Shown here: positions 51,091-59,134 of the stretch, piece by piece
Layout: every line of letters begins with the position of its first letter
Position numbering within the stretch: position 1 is the stretch's first letter
From: Chitinophaga rupis
Lineage (GTDB): Bacteria; Bacteroidota; Bacteroidia; Chitinophagales; Chitinophagaceae
Length of the DNA stretch: 64,000 nt
Assembly: GCF_900109685.1 (NCBI RefSeq)
Contig: NZ_FOBB01000004.1
Coordinates: forward strand, 344,117 to 408,116
Reading direction: 5' to 3'
Translations under genes and position numbers: made by a program
Notes under the pieces: generated by a model
The model's database searches: none
Told to the model about the DNA's origin: nothing
The model's input: the letters and a program-made list of their open reading frames with translations, nothing else

Positions 51091-52074
51091 ATGAAAAAAA
51101 TAGCAATTAACGGATTTGGACGTATAGGACGGGCAGCATTAAAGATCATCTTAGAAACACAGGACCTCCAGGTAGTGGCCGTGAATGACCTGATGAGCAT
51201 CGAAAACGCCGCTTATCTCCTCAAATATGATAGTAATTACGGTAAATATCAGAAGGAAGTGCGGGTGGAAGGCGATATGATCCTGGTAGAGGGAAAACCT
51301 GTAAAGTATACCAGCATAAAAGATATCGAAAGCCTGCCCTGGGCTGCGGTGCAGGCAGACATAGTAATTGAAAGCACCGGGATCTTTACTAACATGGCAG
51401 CTGCTGAAAAACACCTGGCAGCAGGGGCTAAGTTTGTGGTGATCTCCGGTCCTACCAAGGATACCCCAACAGTAGTGCATGGAGTAAATACAGAAGACGG
51501 CAAAGTATCGGTTTTCTCCTGCGCAAGCTGTACCACCAACAACATCAGTCCCGTAATCGAGATATTAGGCCGCAGGCTTGGCATCAAAAAAGCCATCCTG
51601 AATACTACCCATGGCTACACCGCCTCCCAGACCCTCATTGATGCGCCCTCCAAACGGGAGCCACGCATGGGCAGAGCAGCAGGCATAAACCTGGCACCCG
51701 CTGCAACAGGCGCCGCCATAGCAACCACAAAAGCCCTCCCTCAATATGCGGGAAAATTTGACGGGATCGCAATAAGGGTGCCCGTACCCGTTGGCTCTAT
51801 ATCAGACATCACCTTCATTGCCGAAAGGGCTACCTCAGTGGAAGAGATCAACAGCATCCTGATTGAGGAATCAAAGACCTCCAGATATGAAAAAGTACTT
51901 GCCGTAACCGACGAACCGCTGGTATCCACTGATATTATCGGCAGCGCTTTTGCTGCAACCGTTGACCTGGAAATGACCCGGGTAGTTGATGGAGACCTGG
52001 TGAAGGTAATGGCCTGGTATGACAATGAGTGGGGCTTCACTAACCAGATGATCCGGCAGATCCAGTCCATTTAA
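51091..52074 (+). CDS. gap: Glyceraldehyde-3-phosphate dehydrogenase (type I)
   Basis: 327 residues. NAD-binding GFGRIGRAALK (8-18), Asp 33 in the AVNDL loop (NAD preference), catalytic Cys 147 in SCASCTTNN and His 174 in NTTHGYT are all present, as is the C-terminal WYDNEWGFTNQM. It oxidises and phosphorylates glyceraldehyde-3-phosphate to 1,3-bisphosphoglycerate in glycolysis. The gene is not in a pgk/tpi cluster but between a PPOX-fold flavoprotein and a metallo-hydrolase, with an AraC regulator after them. It could therefore be a second, condition-specific GAPDH; whether the genome has another copy cannot be seen here. Confidence 0.97.
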   Translation: MKKIAINGFGRIGRAALKIILETQDLQVVAVNDLMSIENAAYLLKYDSNYGKYQKEVRVEGDMILVEGKPVKYTSIKDIESLPWAAVQADIVIESTGIFTNMAAAEKHLAAGAKFVVISGPTKDTPTVVHGVNTEDGKVSVFSCASCTTNNISPVIEILGRRLGIKKAILNTTHGYTASQTLIDAPSKREPRMGRAAGINLAPAATGAAIATTKALPQYAGKFDGIAIRVPVPVGSISDITFIAERATSVEEINSILIEESKTSRYEKVLAVTDEPLVSTDIIGSAFAATVDLEMTRVVDGDLVKVMAWYDNEWGFTNQMIRQIQSI

Positions 52075-52130
52075 GTGTATCCTAAAGATCAGTTAACCCC
52101 GATCCAGCATAACATTAATTCAAAAAAATC

Positions 52131-52928
52131 ATGTCAAACAATACAGCACAGTTCCAGGCAACCTACCTGGGTGGGCCCACCGTAATTATTGAAATAGGTG
52201 GATTAAGGCTAATGACAGACCCGACACTCGACCCTGCAGGTACCAAATTTGTACTTAATGAAAGAAGCACCCAGGAGAAATTTGCAGGTCCGGCAGCTTT
52301 TCCCGAAAAACCTATCGACATCGTTCTTTTGAGCCATGACCAGCATTTTGATAACCTTGACGGCGCCGGTAGGGCATTCCTGAAGGAAGCAAAGCTTACC
52401 ATCACCACAAAAGCAGGGGCAGAAAGGTTGAAAGAGACCGGTGTAACCAGTGTAGGCCTTGCGCCCCGGGAACATCGTACGTATGTGGCGCCAAATGGTG
52501 ACCGGATAAAAATTACGGCTGCTCCGGCCCGCCATGGCCCCGCCGGCAGTACCAAAATAACAGGAGATGTAATTGGCTTTCATATTGCTGTTAGCGGCAG
52601 CCAGGTGTTTGACCTCTATGTAACGGGCGATACGGTGTATTACAACGAAATCGAAAAGCTTGGAGAGCGTATCGATCCGCGGTACATATTCGTATTTGCG
52701 GGTGCTGCACGTCCGCGCGGGCCGTTCAATTTAACCAGGGGTAATAATGATGTAATAGATACCGCGCACGCATTCCCAAATGCTACCCTGATCCCTTTGC
52801 ATTCCGAAGGTTGGTCACATTACACAGAGAACAACAGCAGCTTATTGGAGGCCTTTGGCGTGCTTGGCATCAAAGACCGGCTGCAGATCCTGGAGCCGGG
52901 GGTAGCTACCCCGCTCCAAATAGATTGA
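52131..52928 (+). CDS. Metallo-beta-lactamase-fold hydrolase (UlaG-like)
   Basis: 265 residues with an MBL fold: TYLGGPTVIIEIGGLRLMTDPTLDP, then the variant metal motif LSHDQHFDNLD (H69, H72, D74, D77), APARHG (H about 136), TGDTVYY and PLHSEGWSHY. The HxHxDH signature of classical members is replaced by HxxHxDNxD, as in some UlaG/L-ascorbate-phosphate lactonase relatives, so metal occupancy may differ. No signal peptide; cytoplasmic. It follows GAPDH by 56 bp on the same strand and precedes an AraC regulator by 50 bp, suggesting a metabolic or detoxification operon. The substrate is unknown. Confidence 0.88.
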   Translation: MSNNTAQFQATYLGGPTVIIEIGGLRLMTDPTLDPAGTKFVLNERSTQEKFAGPAAFPEKPIDIVLLSHDQHFDNLDGAGRAFLKEAKLTITTKAGAERLKETGVTSVGLAPREHRTYVAPNGDRIKITAAPARHGPAGSTKITGDVIGFHIAVSGSQVFDLYVTGDTVYYNEIEKLGERIDPRYIFVFAGAARPRGPFNLTRGNNDVIDTAHAFPNATLIPLHSEGWSHYTENNSSLLEAFGVLGIKDRLQILEPGVATPLQID

Positions 52929-52978
52929 TCTTATCTTCCCCGGTTAGCCATAAGCTCCTATCTTTACAGAAAAAGTTC

Positions 52979-53854
52979 ATGGTTTTTGTAAATAATACCA
53001 AAGAGCGCCTAACTGTACTGGAGCTTAACAGCACCAACGCCGGAATGATCTACGATGTGAGAGCAACGGATATGACCTCTATCTGGAATGTGGGGGAACG
53101 GATGAATATTACCATTGATAAGATCCCTTATACGCTTAAAAAGAACCAGATTATTTTCCTGACCGAGTTTCACAAAATCGATCACATAGAACTGGAGTCC
53201 GCAAGGATGATCCGCTTCAACCAGCCTTTTTATTGTATTGTGAACCACGACAATGAGGTGGGTAGTAAGGGGCTGCTTTTCTTTGGATCTTCCGGTGTAC
53301 CGTTAATAACTTTGGAAGAGGATAAGATCCGGGATTTTGAATTGACCTGGGAAATGTTCTGCTCAGAGATGAAAAAGGATGAACTGCTGCAACAGGACAT
53401 GCTACAGGCAATCCTTAAACGCATGCTCATCCTCTCTGTCAGGATATTGACACAGACGACCGATTTCCATAAACTGGAGAAAAGGCAGGGCGATATTGTC
53501 AGGGAATTCTATTGGCTAGTGGAAAGACATTTTACCCGGGAGCATGAAGTGGCCTTTTATGCATCCAAGCTCAATAAATCCCCAAAAACACTTTCCAATC
53601 TCTTTTCTGTTTTCTCACAACGCAGTCCGCTCAATATCATTCATGACCGCATTCTGATCCATGCCAGACGACAGATCAATTATTCCAACCGGTCGATCAA
53701 GGAAATTGCCTACGAGCTGGGCTATGACGACATTCAGACTTTTAGCCGTTTCTTTAAAAGTAAAGAAGGCATGTCACCTATGCAGTACCGTGAAAAATTT
53801 GACCTGGCTTCCCAGCAATCAAAAAAGCTTTCCAACACCAAAATCCCGGCCTAG
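52979..53854 (+). CDS. AraC family transcriptional regulator
   Basis: 291 residues from the ATG at 52979. A longer frame from 52811 overlaps the MBL gene and has an unlikely N-terminus. The N-terminal half is a cupin-like sensor (VGERMNITIDKIPYTLKKNQIIFLTEFHKIDHIELESARMIRFNQPFYCI); the C-terminal half has the two AraC helix-turn-helix units (VAFYASKLNKSPKTLSNLFSVF and SIKEIAYELGYDDIQTFSRFFKSKEGMSPMQYRE). It probably controls the flavoprotein/GAPDH/MBL genes just upstream. The effector is unknown. Confidence 0.9.
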   Translation: MVFVNNTKERLTVLELNSTNAGMIYDVRATDMTSIWNVGERMNITIDKIPYTLKKNQIIFLTEFHKIDHIELESARMIRFNQPFYCIVNHDNEVGSKGLLFFGSSGVPLITLEEDKIRDFELTWEMFCSEMKKDELLQQDMLQAILKRMLILSVRILTQTTDFHKLEKRQGDIVREFYWLVERHFTREHEVAFYASKLNKSPKTLSNLFSVFSQRSPLNIIHDRILIHARRQINYSNRSIKEIAYELGYDDIQTFSRFFKSKEGMSPMQYREKFDLASQQSKKLSNTKIPA

Positions 53855-53859
53855 CTCCA

Positions 53860-53878
53860 GTCTGCAAATAATGCAGAC
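53860..53878 (+). other. Short hairpin after the AraC gene
   Basis: GTCTGCA / TGCAGAC, a 7-bp stem with a 5-nt loop, lies 6 bp after the AraC stop. No T-run follows. The -7-like box TACATTTG (53885-53892) next to it could start the small gene at 53913. Confidence 0.4.
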
Positions 53879-53912
53879 AATCTGTACATTTGGGTAATAT
53901 AAATTTACCATT

Positions 53913-54161
53913 ATGGATACCAGAGAAACCATCCCAACTGGCGGTAGCTTTTACCCGCTGGTAGCAGAACTTTTCCAGCAGCAAAAGAAAGCAGCTATAC
54001 TGTATGATGACAATGGCGTTACCCGCGCGAATGGTATGATTGAAAGCATCTTTGACCGCGATGGCAGGCAGTGGATCAGGCTGGACGACCAAACGGAGAT
54101 CCGGATCGATAAATTATATGCGGTGAACGGCACTTTCTCTTCCGACTATTCCGAATGCTGA
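53913..54161 (+). CDS. Small protein of unknown function
   Basis: 82 residues, soluble, acidic. The pattern SFYPLVAELFQQQKKAAILYDDNGVTRANGMIESI, then RQWIRLDDQTEIRIDKLYAVNG, has the alternating strands of a small beta-barrel such as an SH3- or Hfq-like fold (compare Sm-type strands: ILYDDNGVTRANGMIESIF). It lies 58 bp after the AraC gene with a -7-like box of its own. I do not recognise the family. Confidence 0.65.
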   Translation: MDTRETIPTGGSFYPLVAELFQQQKKAAILYDDNGVTRANGMIESIFDRDGRQWIRLDDQTEIRIDKLYAVNGTFSSDYSEC

Positions 54162-54243
54162 TCTTTAATGCTGCTGCTTAACCCCACCGTCTCCGGCCAT
54201 CTGTTTATCCGGAGCTGCTAACTTTTATTATGATGCTTTAAAC

Positions 54244-55299
54244 TTAATCACGGTAATAAAACTTCTTAATATCACTTTCCTCCATTTTACCTTCCTCCGT
54301 TATTCTATAGCAAATAGTAAATTCTAAAAGCGACTGCTCATTGTATTCATTGCGGAAAACTACATTTCCGTACGTCTCCCCGGTGTCGGGATGTACGGAT
54401 TTAATCTCAATCATATTTCGGTTGTCATCATATTTTTCAATGATACGGGTATTGGCGTCAAAGCTGGCAGTCTCAAAATACTTTTTATCAAATATTGAAA
54501 TAGCCCACTCCATATTTTCCTTTTTCAGCATATCGTGCAGTGCTGCCATATCATAGTAGCCCATCATGGTTTCTACGTTTGAAATAACCGCGCTCTTTTT
54601 TGTAAGCACATTCCCCTGGCGGATCTCTTCTTCTACTTTGTACAGCTGCATTTTTGAATCATACCTGCCATAGTATTCGGTTTTCTCAACCTGCTTTTTA
54701 GCATTATAGAAGAAATTCTTTTGTGAGGATAAATATTGCGTTTCCTTATGCTTCAAAAATCGCTGCTCTTCTAATAGTAGCTGATTGTTCCCGTATACAT
54801 AAATGATCTGCTCCGTGAACTGGTTGTTAGTGAAGCTGCGTTTTGCCTGCAATATTCCATTCTGATAGGTGAAATCGGTTCTCAGAATTGTACCCTCTTC
54901 CGTTGTTCTTGTTTCTGAAACCTTTAAACCATTTTCGTAGCTGCAGCTCAAAGAATCTTTTGTTCCATATTGAATGTTGTGATAATGATCCGCAATCAAC
55001 AATCCCTTTTCAAACTTAAATTCACGGATAGATGATGCTTCCTCAACGGAATGCCAGTTATTTTTTCCCAGTATAGTATGTCCCCCGGCAATGAAAGCAG
55101 CGTAGCTTTTAGTTTCATTGTTATATTTAACTACCTGGTAATTCTCTCCCGAATGTTCATAGACGCTTAGAAAGCCATTTTCTCCTGAGGCGCTCTTTGA
55201 GGTTTCTAAGATCCCGGTTATTTGACCTTTATCATTATAGAATGTTTCTTTTGTATGACTTGAATGCTCATCGCGGTAAACTTCTTTGAAGAGGCGCAT
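54244..55299 (-). CDS. Unknown protein with weak YD/MORN-like repeats
   Basis: 351 residues with no signal peptide. The sequence is rich in short beta-hairpin repeats reminiscent of MORN or YD repeats: FYNDKGQITGILE, YNNETKSYAAFI, CSYENGLKVSETRTTEEG, FTYQNGILQAKRSF, YVYGNNQLLLEEQRF, FFYNAKKQVEKTEYYG. It shares this style with the secreted YD protein at 7513 but is cytoplasmic-looking and not clearly homologous. It is convergent with the small gene at 53913. Neighbours give no hint of function. Confidence 0.7.
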   Translation of the reverse strand: MRLFKEVYRDEHSSHTKETFYNDKGQITGILETSKSASGENGFLSVYEHSGENYQVVKYNNETKSYAAFIAGGHTILGKNNWHSVEEASSIREFKFEKGLLIADHYHNIQYGTKDSLSCSYENGLKVSETRTTEEGTILRTDFTYQNGILQAKRSFTNNQFTEQIIYVYGNNQLLLEEQRFLKHKETQYLSSQKNFFYNAKKQVEKTEYYGRYDSKMQLYKVEEEIRQGNVLTKKSAVISNVETMMGYYDMAALHDMLKKENMEWAISIFDKKYFETASFDANTRIIEKYDDNRNMIEIKSVHPDTGETYGNVVFRNEYNEQSLLEFTICYRITEEGKMEESDIKKFYYRD

Positions 55300-55367
55300 G
55301 TTTATATATATTTTCTTGTAATATATATAAATAATACTAAAGACGGGACAATGTTTATTATCAACCT

Positions 55368-56504
55368 TTATTGCGCAGCAACCTGGTTAGCCTGATCGCG
55401 GTAGGCGCCTTTACACAGCAGGCTGTCGTTCGGGACACCTATTTTCAATTGCATAGGTTTTGCCACTGCATGCTCCGCTTCAAACTGCTCCCCTAACAAT
55501 ATTGAAATAGTAGCTGCAATTTGCTGCTGCCACACCTGTTGCGCTTCCTTTATTTCCCCTGCGGGCTCAATATCCGGCCCTATAACCGCCAGCCACATTT
55601 CACCGGAGCCTTTGGCCCAGAAGCCGTGGGTTTGCCAGGTGCCGGGGTTCTTCCCTCTCCCGTGGTCAGTAGTTATAATAAAGGTGGTATTGTCTTTATA
55701 AAAAGGATCGGTTTGCACATAATACCAGAGCGCGCTGATCATACGATCTACATCAGCGGCCTTTTGCAGGTACAGGTCATAGCGTCCGCGGTGGGCACAT
55801 TCATCCGTTTCACCGAGGCCCAGGAACACCACTTTGGGGTGGTGCTGTTCTACATATTGCTGCGTGCTTAACCAGGTTAACATATCATAGCGGGTGCGTC
55901 CTTTACCTGTAATATAGTCCTGCACACAGTTCACGGCTGCTGCAGTGTCGCCCGCATCTTCAAGCGGCTCATAGCCGGCGTTGACGGAGAAGCTGCCCGG
56001 GTGCTCATTCAGGATATAGGGTAAGATATTCCAGGAGCTGAACGCTACTACTTTTCCCTGGTAATCCTTTTGCTGATTGAGAAATTCCAGCACATTGGTA
56101 TTCCTGTTGGCGATGGGCGCATTTGCCACAAAGCGGCTTTCTGCAAAACCGGTCAGCATTTCGCTGTAGCCTGGGTAAGAGATCTTATAAAAGTTCCGTA
56201 CGTTCACCTTGTTGCTCCATTGGCGGTTACCGTACAGGCAGCCCTGCTTTGCGATCACATTCCAGAAAAAAGGCATTAATTTCTGCCGGCGGATCGCTGC
56301 TGAATCGTCCCAGTACAGCTGCCGCATGATCGCGGTATCCTTCACCAGATCCGGATCAGACAACAGCCTGGCGTCTGCCCCGTTAAATACTTCCTGCCAG
56401 CGGAAGCCATCTGTAGTAATAATAAAAATATTCCTTTTCTTTTCCGGCTGAGCAGTAACAGCCAGGGAAGGAAGCAGAAAAATTACCCAGAGCCAATGTC
56501 TCAT
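55368..56504 (-). CDS. Alkaline-phosphatase-superfamily phosphodiesterase or sulfatase-like hydrolase
   Basis: 378 residues from the ATG at 56502-56504, chosen because it begins a good signal peptide (MRHWLWVIFLLPSLAVTAQ); an upstream ATG at 56534 would add 10 residues. Metal-site motifs of the superfamily are visible: IITTDGFRWQEVFNG (first metal Asp and candidate nucleophile Thr), GETDECAHRGRYDLYL, TTDHGRGKNPGTW and a later conserved His (QTHGFWAKG). The layout fits a type I phosphodiesterase/nucleotide pyrophosphatase or phosphoglycerol-transferase-like secreted enzyme. The substrate is unknown, and it is not next to other degradation genes. Confidence 0.82.
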   Translation of the reverse strand: MRHWLWVIFLLPSLAVTAQPEKKRNIFIITTDGFRWQEVFNGADARLLSDPDLVKDTAIMRQLYWDDSAAIRRQKLMPFFWNVIAKQGCLYGNRQWSNKVNVRNFYKISYPGYSEMLTGFAESRFVANAPIANRNTNVLEFLNQQKDYQGKVVAFSSWNILPYILNEHPGSFSVNAGYEPLEDAGDTAAAVNCVQDYITGKGRTRYDMLTWLSTQQYVEQHHPKVVFLGLGETDECAHRGRYDLYLQKAADVDRMISALWYYVQTDPFYKDNTTFIITTDHGRGKNPGTWQTHGFWAKGSGEMWLAVIGPDIEPAGEIKEAQQVWQQQIAATISILLGEQFEAEHAVAKPMQLKIGVPNDSLLCKGAYRDQANQVAAQ

Positions 56505-56572
56505 TTGTACGGCGTTTTTCAAAAGAACATACAAAGTATGATCCAGACATTAACAGGCGGTTAAATTATTGT

Positions 56573-56696
56573 TGCCAATGGGATGGACACCATCGGGCAA
56601 TATGCGGCAGTCAAATATCTTTCAGTTTTATGCTATATTTGAACTGAAGGCAATTTTATTGCCCCATCCGGCAATATCCACACCATTGGACGTATT
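56573..56696. repeat. Imperfect palindromic element upstream of the fused gene
   Basis: The outer arms CCAATGGGATGGA (about 56575-56587) and the complement of TCCACACCATTGG (about 56677-56689) agree at most positions. The inner words CTTTCAGTT and AACTGAAGG, and GGGCAATAT and its near-copy CGGCAATAT, add to the symmetry. The size (about 120 bp) suggests a MITE-like or folded RNA element; evidence is weak. Confidence 0.35.
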
Positions 56697-56722
56697 TTTT
56701 TCACGACACAATCAGACCCGTT

Positions 56723-57871
56723 TTGGAGACTTTAGACTACAACAGTTTTGCAGAAAAATGTATTGAAGATCTGAAAACTTTGCAAAACAAATTTCAAACG
56801 GAATATGATTTGAATTGGTATGAGAACTGGTTTTATAGCCAAACCACAGGATTGTTAACCCTTTCAACCGAAGACAAAGAATTAAATTTTAAATACTTCG
56901 AAGCAGGAAGCTTTTCAGAAAAATCGAACACCTGGAAATGGTCATGGGACAACAACGACGTGCCTGACAACACAAAAGAAAGAACTAAGCTTATTAAAGA
57001 ATTCGGGCAAAAGTCGAATTTTCCCAAACTAATGAGACCCTTTATCTATTTAATAACGACAACAATGCTATTTGGGCTTTTTGGCTGTAAAGACAGCAAG
57101 GGCAAAGATTTTGTATTTGACGAATTCAAATCTCAAATTGAAAAGCTTGGGATGAAAATTGACTCAGTAGACGAAACAGGGCTAATTTATATTTCTCAAG
57201 GCGAACTGACATTAAAAATTAGCCTGGACAACGTCAGAAAAGATTATAACAGAGATAAAAACGCAACACATATCTCCGACTTTGTAAAAGCCCTGGCTGA
57301 ATATTCTATCGACATACCTTCAAAATGGGCTGACGCCAAAAGCGACATTTACATTTCGCTTTTCCCTAATGACTATGAGTTTCAGGATTTTATTCACACT
57401 AAAGTTACAGATGAATTCAGTAAAGTATATATACATAGCGGACAAAGCAAATTTTCCTGGATTTCACGGGACGATTTAAATAAATGGGGAATAACAGAAA
57501 CTGAATTGGACAGCCAGGCAAATACAAATGCTGACAATCTTTTGGCAAAGACTGAAATTTCATTTGACACAATAGAAAACCGTAAACTTGGACTTATAGA
57601 ACCTGAATATCCAACGTTGAAAGCGGCTTTACTGTTTGCTCCGGCCATGAAAGAAAAAGTAAAAAAAGATTTTGGCTTTCCTTTTTATGCAGTTATTCCA
57701 GTCAGAGATTTTTGTTATATTTTTTCAGAAAAAGACTTCAACTTTTTCTCAAAACGTATTGGCCAGGCAGTAGTTGACGAATATAAACAGTCTGGCTATC
57801 CAATAACAACAGAAATTCTAAAATTCACAGACAAAGGTATTGAGGTGGTTGGGCGATATCCAGTAAATTAA
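56723..57871 (+). CDS. In-frame fusion of a truncated DUF6882-like gene and a DUF1444-like lipoprotein gene
   Basis: 382 codons starting with TTG (56723-56725); no in-frame ATG lies between the upstream stop at 56645 and this point. Residues 1-103 resemble the N-terminal half of DUF6882 (TTGLLTLSTEDKELNFKYFEAG, SFSEKSNTWKWSWDN) and then break off. Residue Met 104 (ATG at 57032) begins what looks like a complete lipoprotein: signal TTTMLFGLFGC with lipid Cys about 120-123, followed by a DUF1444-like body. An internal signal peptide makes the full-length product unlikely to work as such. The probable story is a deletion that joined two genes, with translation restarting at 57032 for the functional protein. 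The region is more AT-rich than its neighbours, suggesting acquisition. Confidence 0.65.
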   Translation: METLDYNSFAEKCIEDLKTLQNKFQTEYDLNWYENWFYSQTTGLLTLSTEDKELNFKYFEAGSFSEKSNTWKWSWDNNDVPDNTKERTKLIKEFGQKSNFPKLMRPFIYLITTTMLFGLFGCKDSKGKDFVFDEFKSQIEKLGMKIDSVDETGLIYISQGELTLKISLDNVRKDYNRDKNATHISDFVKALAEYSIDIPSKWADAKSDIYISLFPNDYEFQDFIHTKVTDEFSKVYIHSGQSKFSWISRDDLNKWGITETELDSQANTNADNLLAKTEISFDTIENRKLGLIEPEYPTLKAALLFAPAMKEKVKKDFGFPFYAVIPVRDFCYIFSEKDFNFFSKRIGQAVVDEYKQSGYPITTEILKFTDKGIEVVGRYPVN

Positions 57872-58104
57872 ATGAGAATAAGGATTTTTCACTTATTTCC
57901 TTTTCTAGTTCTGCTAAAATATCCTTCTCAAAACATGTAACAAAATTGGGGTATTTTTAAATATAAATTGTCATAAAATCAGGGTAACAATGTTTTTTTT
58001 TTCATTATCATTTTGATAAAGGCAAACCCTGGTTTGTGTCTAGACCTGAAAGGATTTCTCAGCCGCCAAAACAATAATGCTACAATTCAAAAAAGGAACA
58101 GCGC

Positions 58105-59130
58105 TTACAGCGCTGCTCCCTCTATCGTCCACTCTTCTTTCCACCAGATATCCGGTTTTCCTTCGGCATCAAATTTCAGCGGCAGCCATATGTACCGGGA
58201 TGCTTCCAGGTTAGTTTTATTCCACCGGTCTGCCATAAAAATAAACGTGTCCTTTTTGCCTTGCACCGGCAGCACATAGGTGCTTTGCGCATGGTAGGTG
58301 CTATCAGCATCCGTGCCGCGGCAAGGGTTGTCATGTGCTGTCCAGCTGCCCATAATACTATCCGCTGTGGCGTAAGATGCTGCATTGGGCGACCACCCGG
58401 TACAGCCGGAAGTGAACAGGTAAAAACGGTTATTGTACTTGCATACGGCCGGCGCTTCCCTGGCCTGTTGTACCAGTATACGGTGATCATTTTTCGTGTG
58501 TGAAAGATAATCGTCCGTTAGCTCACAGATATGCATGGTCTGGTTCTCTTCTGATGAATAGAAGTGATACGCTCTGCCGTCATCGTCCTGGAAAATGGTC
58601 ATATCCCGGGCCATACTGCCATTGGGCCGTACGCTGCCAATGTATTGAAAAGGGCCTTCAGGCTTGTCGCTTACCGCCACGCCTGACCTGGCGTAGCTGT
58701 AGTCCTGGGAGTCTATGTGCATCCACATCACAAACTTGCCTGTCTTTTTGTTATAGATAACTTTAGGCCGTTCTATTACCTTACTGATATGCAGGTCGTT
58801 GGTGCTGTCTGTTGCATCGGACTGCAGGGCTACCCCTTCCGGCTTCCAGTGCAGCAGGTCATTGGAGGAGTAGCAGGATATGCCGCCTGCATTCACCCGG
58901 TAGTTTTCCCAGGTGGATCCGGGTACCCGCCAGGTGGAGCCTTTCTTTATTTCACCATACCAGTAATAGATACCGTTGTAATACAGGATGCCGCCGCCAT
59001 GCGCATTTATTGGGTTACCTGCAGTATCCTGCCAGGTGGCGCCGGGAATAATATATCGCTGTTGTGCATAACCTGTTATGTATGCCGGAACTACCAGCAG
59101 GAATAACCATAGTGCTGTAATGCTTCTCAT
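58105..59130 (-). CDS. Secreted GH43 enzyme, candidate exo-beta-1,3-galactanase (PUL 2)
   Basis: 341 residues with a signal peptide (1-22). A five-bladed GH43 propeller fills the rest. INAHGGGILYYNGIYYWYGE (41-60) is typical of subfamilies 24 and 34. The usual GH43 catalytic Asp base is absent. Instead Glu 120 (VIERPKV), Glu 225 (AREAPAV) and Gln 282 (YHAQSTYV) align in spacing with Glu102, Glu208 and Gln263 of the fungal exo-beta-1,3-galactanase Pc1,3Gal43A, where Gln serves as an unusual base. I infer trimming of beta-1,3-galactan, as in arabinogalactan proteins. It follows susD by 4 bp in PUL 2. No additional CBM or T9SS tail is present, so it is probably periplasmic. Confidence 0.85.
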   Translation of the reverse strand: MRSITALWLFLLVVPAYITGYAQQRYIIPGATWQDTAGNPINAHGGGILYYNGIYYWYGEIKKGSTWRVPGSTWENYRVNAGGISCYSSNDLLHWKPEGVALQSDATDSTNDLHISKVIERPKVIYNKKTGKFVMWMHIDSQDYSYARSGVAVSDKPEGPFQYIGSVRPNGSMARDMTIFQDDDGRAYHFYSSEENQTMHICELTDDYLSHTKNDHRILVQQAREAPAVCKYNNRFYLFTSGCTGWSPNAASYATADSIMGSWTAHDNPCRGTDADSTYHAQSTYVLPVQGKKDTFIFMADRWNKTNLEASRYIWLPLKFDAEGKPDIWWKEEWTIEGAAL

Positions 59131-59134
59131 GTTG

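Noticed and set aside
52811..52978. Upstream start for the AraC gene
   Set aside because: It overlaps the metallo-hydrolase gene, and the extra residues are Gly/Pro/Ala-rich shadow sequence.
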